Below are positions 5,891 to 7,856 of a stretch of 7,856 nucleotides of DNA, one piece after another; the stretch's first letter is position 1, and every line of letters starts with the position of its first letter. The stretch comes from Mariprofundus sp. Lineage in GTDB: Bacteria > Pseudomonadota > Zetaproteobacteria > Mariprofundales > Mariprofundaceae. The position numbers and the translations under genes were made by a program. The DNA lies in the NCBI GenBank assembly GCA_021772845.1, contig JAJFLF010000324.1, positions 1 to 7,856 on the forward strand, written 5' to 3'. Below the pieces are notes generated by a model, which was not told where the DNA came from, ran no database searches, and saw only the letters and a program-made list of their open reading frames with translations.

Positions 5891-6289
5891 ATGACAATGA
5901 GTGAATTAGATATAAATAAAAGACCAACAGGTGTTCTGTTGATCGCAATCTACACTGGAGTAGGTGCTTTGCTCTCGTTGTTGCTGGGTATTCCACAGCT
6001 CTTATTGCCAGAGGCTACCGTGATTTCACTTATGACAGGTGTTATTTATACGGTACTTGGATTTTTGTTTGTGGCTGCAATTTATGGTTTGTGGACACTA
6101 AAAGCATGGGGTTACAAGCTGATAAGAGGGATTTATATGTTGTCGATTGTGTTTGGATGTATGTCTCTTTTTTCAAGTGACACATTTGGCAGTATGGTGG
6201 TTCAAGGTGCCCCTGTCGCTTTTGCTATCTGGATTATGCTTTTTCTACAGAAGGAGAAGGTAATGCTTTTGTTTCAGGTGAAATCATGA
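5891..6289 (+). CDS. Small four-helix membrane protein (gene B)
   Basis: The 132-residue product has four predicted membrane helices near 13-35, 43-67, 76-97 and 103-120, with short loops and the signature GLWTLKAWGYKL at 66-77. This layout (K/RP.G...AI near the N-terminus, GLW.LK.WA before the third helix) resembles a widespread group of small uncharacterised membrane proteins; no function can be given. It is a diverged paralogue of the first four helices of gene A. ATG 5891 is favoured because it aligns with ATG 4456 of gene A in a shared TGATGACAA. ATG 5897, eight bases after GGGTGG, is a good alternative, and TTG 5879 is unlikely. The stop overlaps the next start by four bases (ATGA), so the two are probably translated together. 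Confidence 0.75.
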   Translation: MTMSELDINKRPTGVLLIAIYTGVGALLSLLLGIPQLLLPEATVISLMTGVIYTVLGFLFVAAIYGLWTLKAWGYKLIRGIYMLSIVFGCMSLFSSDTFGSMVVQGAPVAFAIWIMLFLQKEKVMLLFQVKS

Positions 6290-6777
6290 GTCTCTTTTTT
6301 TTCTTAATGGGAGTAGGCGTAATGCTGGCAATATATTTGTCTAAATATGAGGCATGTCGAAAGTTTTTATCAAGACGCCCTACGTATAAAGGAGTTAACT
6401 CATTCTTTATTGAGGACAATTCACATCGCAGAAATATTCGGGCAGGTAAAATATTAATTTGTTTTTTCTTCGTGCTTGGTTGCTTGGGGCGTTTGTATGA
6501 ACCTGATATTTCAGTGCTAATACAAGATAGAGATGTATTTTTTCCACTAGTGAAGGGATTCTTACTAATATTAATCGGTTTAAACTATTTTGCTCGAAAT
6601 GTTCTTTACGATGAAAATAAAAAGCAACGAAAGAATTTCGATATTCCTACCCAAGAGATCATGCATGTGATGTTTAAAACCAGATGGCTGGTGAATGGAA
6701 ATGATCTGATTTCCTGGGCAGTGAATATCACAACGATTGCCACTATTTTGTGTCTAGCAATTTTGATTTATATATAG
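6286..6777 (+). CDS. Unrecognised membrane protein (gene C), coupled to gene B
   Basis: The start overlaps the gene B stop as ATGA and is preceded by AGGTG at 6276-6280, which supports translational coupling. The 163-residue product has hydrophobic segments near 2-18, 54-71, 85-103 and 141-162. These are joined by basic loops (about 19-53, with CRKFLSRRP, and about 104-140, with NKKQRKNF). I recognise no domain. It shows no obvious similarity to the extra C-terminal region of gene A, although both lie right after the shared four-helix unit. Base composition is low in GC (18 of 60 bases in 6541-6600, against 32 of 60 in 1081-1140 of serA), suggesting an accessory or transferred origin. Two stops in a row (TAG, TGA) end the frame. 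Confidence 0.72.
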   Translation: MSLFFFLMGVGVMLAIYLSKYEACRKFLSRRPTYKGVNSFFIEDNSHRRNIRAGKILICFFFVLGCLGRLYEPDISVLIQDRDVFFPLVKGFLLILIGLNYFARNVLYDENKKQRKNFDIPTQEIMHVMFKTRWLVNGNDLISWAVNITTIATILCLAILIYI

Positions 6778-7051
6778 TGAATCAATGGTAATCAATGTGA
6801 GAAGCCCAGACTCGATTGATCTAGTTAATTAAAGCTATGGGAAATAGATGAATTCAACATTCAAGAGCTGGCGCCATATTCTTCCAAAAAAGTCATTTCA
6901 TCATCAATGTGTAACATAGTTAACACCTCGTTACTGTTATGCGCACTTAGGTTTCGCAGATCTTAACCTATTGCAGAAAACAGAGTGATTTTTAACGGTT
7001 TTAATCGTGATCTCTGCTTTTTTGCATGATCTTAAAAAGGAGACGCATTTC
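6778..7051. other. Non-coding region before the envelope genes
   Basis: No gene was found in these 274 bases. They hold a direct AATCAATG pair ten bases apart (6780-6787, 6790-6797), and an inverted ATCAAT (6791-6796) / ATTGAT (6815-6820) with inner GAG/CTC that has no T tract. Further on are a degenerate match to the repeat's A tract plus half palindrome (6882-6911) and a weak dyad GTGTAAC ATA GTTAACAC (6909-6926). A possible weak terminator lies near its right end. No clear promoter for the next gene was identified. Confidence 0.6.
6981..7023 (+). terminator. Possible weak terminator
   Basis: CAGAG (6981-6985) can pair with CTCTG (7012-7016), with an inner GATT/AATC pairing (6987-6990 with 7003-7006) across an internal loop, and is followed by CT6 (7017-7023). 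The stem is interrupted and weak, so it may instead be part of the leader of the next gene. Confidence 0.25.
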
Positions 7052-7306
7052 ATGAGGATTACTTTACTTTTGTTTACGCTATTTGCTTTTAGCCTGCCAG
7101 CCCATGCTGGTATGTTTTCAAGCGTTGATGACAGGGCAAATCAAATTTCAGCACATCTACAAGGGAACAATGGCTATCACGCCCATCTGGCTCGCGAACT
7201 GGCCGATGTGGCCGTCGAGGAAAAGGTGCAGCACGATCTACCAGCCGCACTCGAATTTATCAGGATGGCTGAAGATCACGCAGTTCAGGCCGGAGGTGGC
7301 CAATGA
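7052..7306 (+). CDS. Small secreted protein, unknown function
   Basis: The start at ATG 7052 is set by AAGGAGA (7037-7043) and by the signal peptide that begins at once; an upstream in-frame GTG at 7007 has no ribosome-binding site. The 84-residue product has a Sec signal peptide (about 1-19, MRITLLLFTLFAFSLPAHA) with a likely signal peptidase I cut after AHA. The mature part of about 65 residues has no further membrane segment and is mostly helical and charged (ARELADVAVEEKVQHDLPAALEF). I do not recognise the family. Its helical Ala/Glu-rich character resembles the N-terminal region of the following lipoprotein. The stop overlaps the next start as ATGA, so the two are very likely coexpressed and may act together in the periplasm. 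Confidence 0.75.
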   Translation: MRITLLLFTLFAFSLPAHAGMFSSVDDRANQISAHLQGNNGYHAHLARELADVAVEEKVQHDLPAALEFIRMAEDHAVQAGGGQ

Positions 7307-7856
7307 TTAAACGTATGATGATAGTAACTGCCTCACTTTCACTTGCCGCATGTGCAGGAGGACACAGTAATATCAATATTGATGAGCTGTCAGAGGCCAG
7401 AGCGGCTGTTGCAGCCTCAAAAGCTGCGGGTGCAGAACGCTGTGCTCCGAAACTGCAGGCGCAAGCCGTTGCAGCTCTCTACTGGGCTGCCCATGAAATC
7501 CAGGAGGGTGGCCATGCCACTGAGGAGAGCGAGCTGACTGCTCGAGCAACTTCAAAAGCCAATGAAGCACGTGCTCAGTCCAAAAACAACTGCGCTCCGA
7601 AACCAAAACCTGCTCCGAAAGTAGTTGAGATTATCAAACTATCCGGCGTTAATTTTGCCAACAATAGTGCTGATTTGACGCCTGAGTCGATCGCAATCCT
7701 TGATGGTGCGGTGGCAACGCTGAAACGTCGGGCGGATATCAACGTTGAGGTTGCTGCTCATACCAGTAGTCGTGGTGCGGCAGCATACAATCTGTCGCTC
7801 TCCAATAGCCGGGCTTCCAGCGTGAAGGATTATCTTGTATCTCACGGCATTGCTGC
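7303..7856 (+). CDS. OmpA-family lipoprotein (partial, runs off the window)
   Basis: This is an outer-membrane lipoprotein expected to hold the envelope to peptidoglycan. The ATG at 7303 follows GGAGGTGG (7292-7299). Visible are 184 codons plus two bases. A lipoprotein signal ends in the lipobox LAAC with Cys17. Residues about 27-93 are Ala/Glu-rich and helical (SEARAAVAASKAAGAERCAPK), like the DUF4398-type region often found before OmpA domains. Two CAPK motifs (Cys47, Cys97) bracket it and could form a disulfide. A Pro/Lys linker (about 98-107) leads to the OmpA-like domain (from about 108: GVNFANNSADLTPES, then NLSLSNSRASSVKDYL). The Arg of the diaminopimelate site is kept (Arg170), but the Asp of the usual GHTD is Ser155 in AAHTS. 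The rest of the domain lies outside the window. Confidence 0.88.
   Translation, partial: MIKRMMIVTASLSLAACAGGHSNINIDELSEARAAVAASKAAGAERCAPKLQAQAVAALYWAAHEIQEGGHATEESELTARATSKANEARAQSKNNCAPKPKPAPKVVEIIKLSGVNFANNSADLTPESIAILDGAVATLKRRADINVEVAAHTSSRGAAAYNLSLSNSRASSVKDYLVSHGIA

Noticed and set aside
6791..6820. Terminator after gene C from the ATCAAT/ATTGAT inverted repeat
   Set aside because: The stem is short and interrupted and no T tract follows, so it is not a convincing Rho-independent terminator.
7372..7383. ATCAATATTGAT inside the lipoprotein gene, matching the core of the intergenic palindrome
   Set aside because: It encodes part of NINIDE right after the lipid attachment site, lacks the outer ATC/GAT bases of the 18-bp motif and has none of the surrounding repeat, so chance is likely.

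Overview
The window reads as chromosomal DNA of a Gram-negative bacterium, most likely from the Pseudomonadota. HisZ is present, which implies a short-form HisG elsewhere in the genome. There is a long SerA with an ACT domain, and the right end carries a lipoprotein with an OmpA-like peptidoglycan-binding domain, so the cell has an outer membrane. The serA-hisZ-purA order and moderate GC content would fit a zetaproteobacterium such as Mariprofundus, but that is a guess from memory and not something the sequence proves.

Left part (1-4270), housekeeping. A Rho-independent terminator at 22-52 ends an unseen upstream transcript. A possible promoter near 95-122 precedes serA (phosphoglycerate dehydrogenase, first step of serine synthesis). 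hisZ follows 15 bases later (regulatory subunit of the first histidine enzyme), and purA follows after 103 bases (adenylosuccinate synthetase, AMP branch of purine synthesis). All three are intact, with their expected motifs. A strong hairpin terminator at 4239-4269 closes the block.

Middle part (4205-7051), accessory and partly repetitive. The purA terminator is part of a repeat of about 120 bp that recurs 1.5 kb downstream at about 87% identity by hand alignment. Each copy holds a terminator hairpin and a perfect 18-bp palindrome. Each copy precedes a gene for a small four-helix membrane protein with a GLW.LK.W signature. The first of these genes (4453-5594) is split by an apparent one-base loss in a G-rich run, and it carries an extra C-terminal part: two more membrane segments around a soluble domain. 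The second (5891-6289) is short and intact, and overlaps by four bases an unrecognised membrane protein gene (6286-6777). The layout suggests an old duplication of a [terminator - palindrome - membrane protein] module. The non-coding part is now far better conserved than the proteins. Between the modules lies a 99-bp segment with inverted GGGGTCA/TGACCCC ends that could be a miniature element.

Right part (7052-7856), envelope. A small secreted protein gene overlaps a lipoprotein gene by ATGA. The lipoprotein has an alpha-helical N-terminal region and an OmpA-like C-terminal domain that runs off the window. Its canonical diaminopimelate-binding Asp appears to be replaced by Ser.
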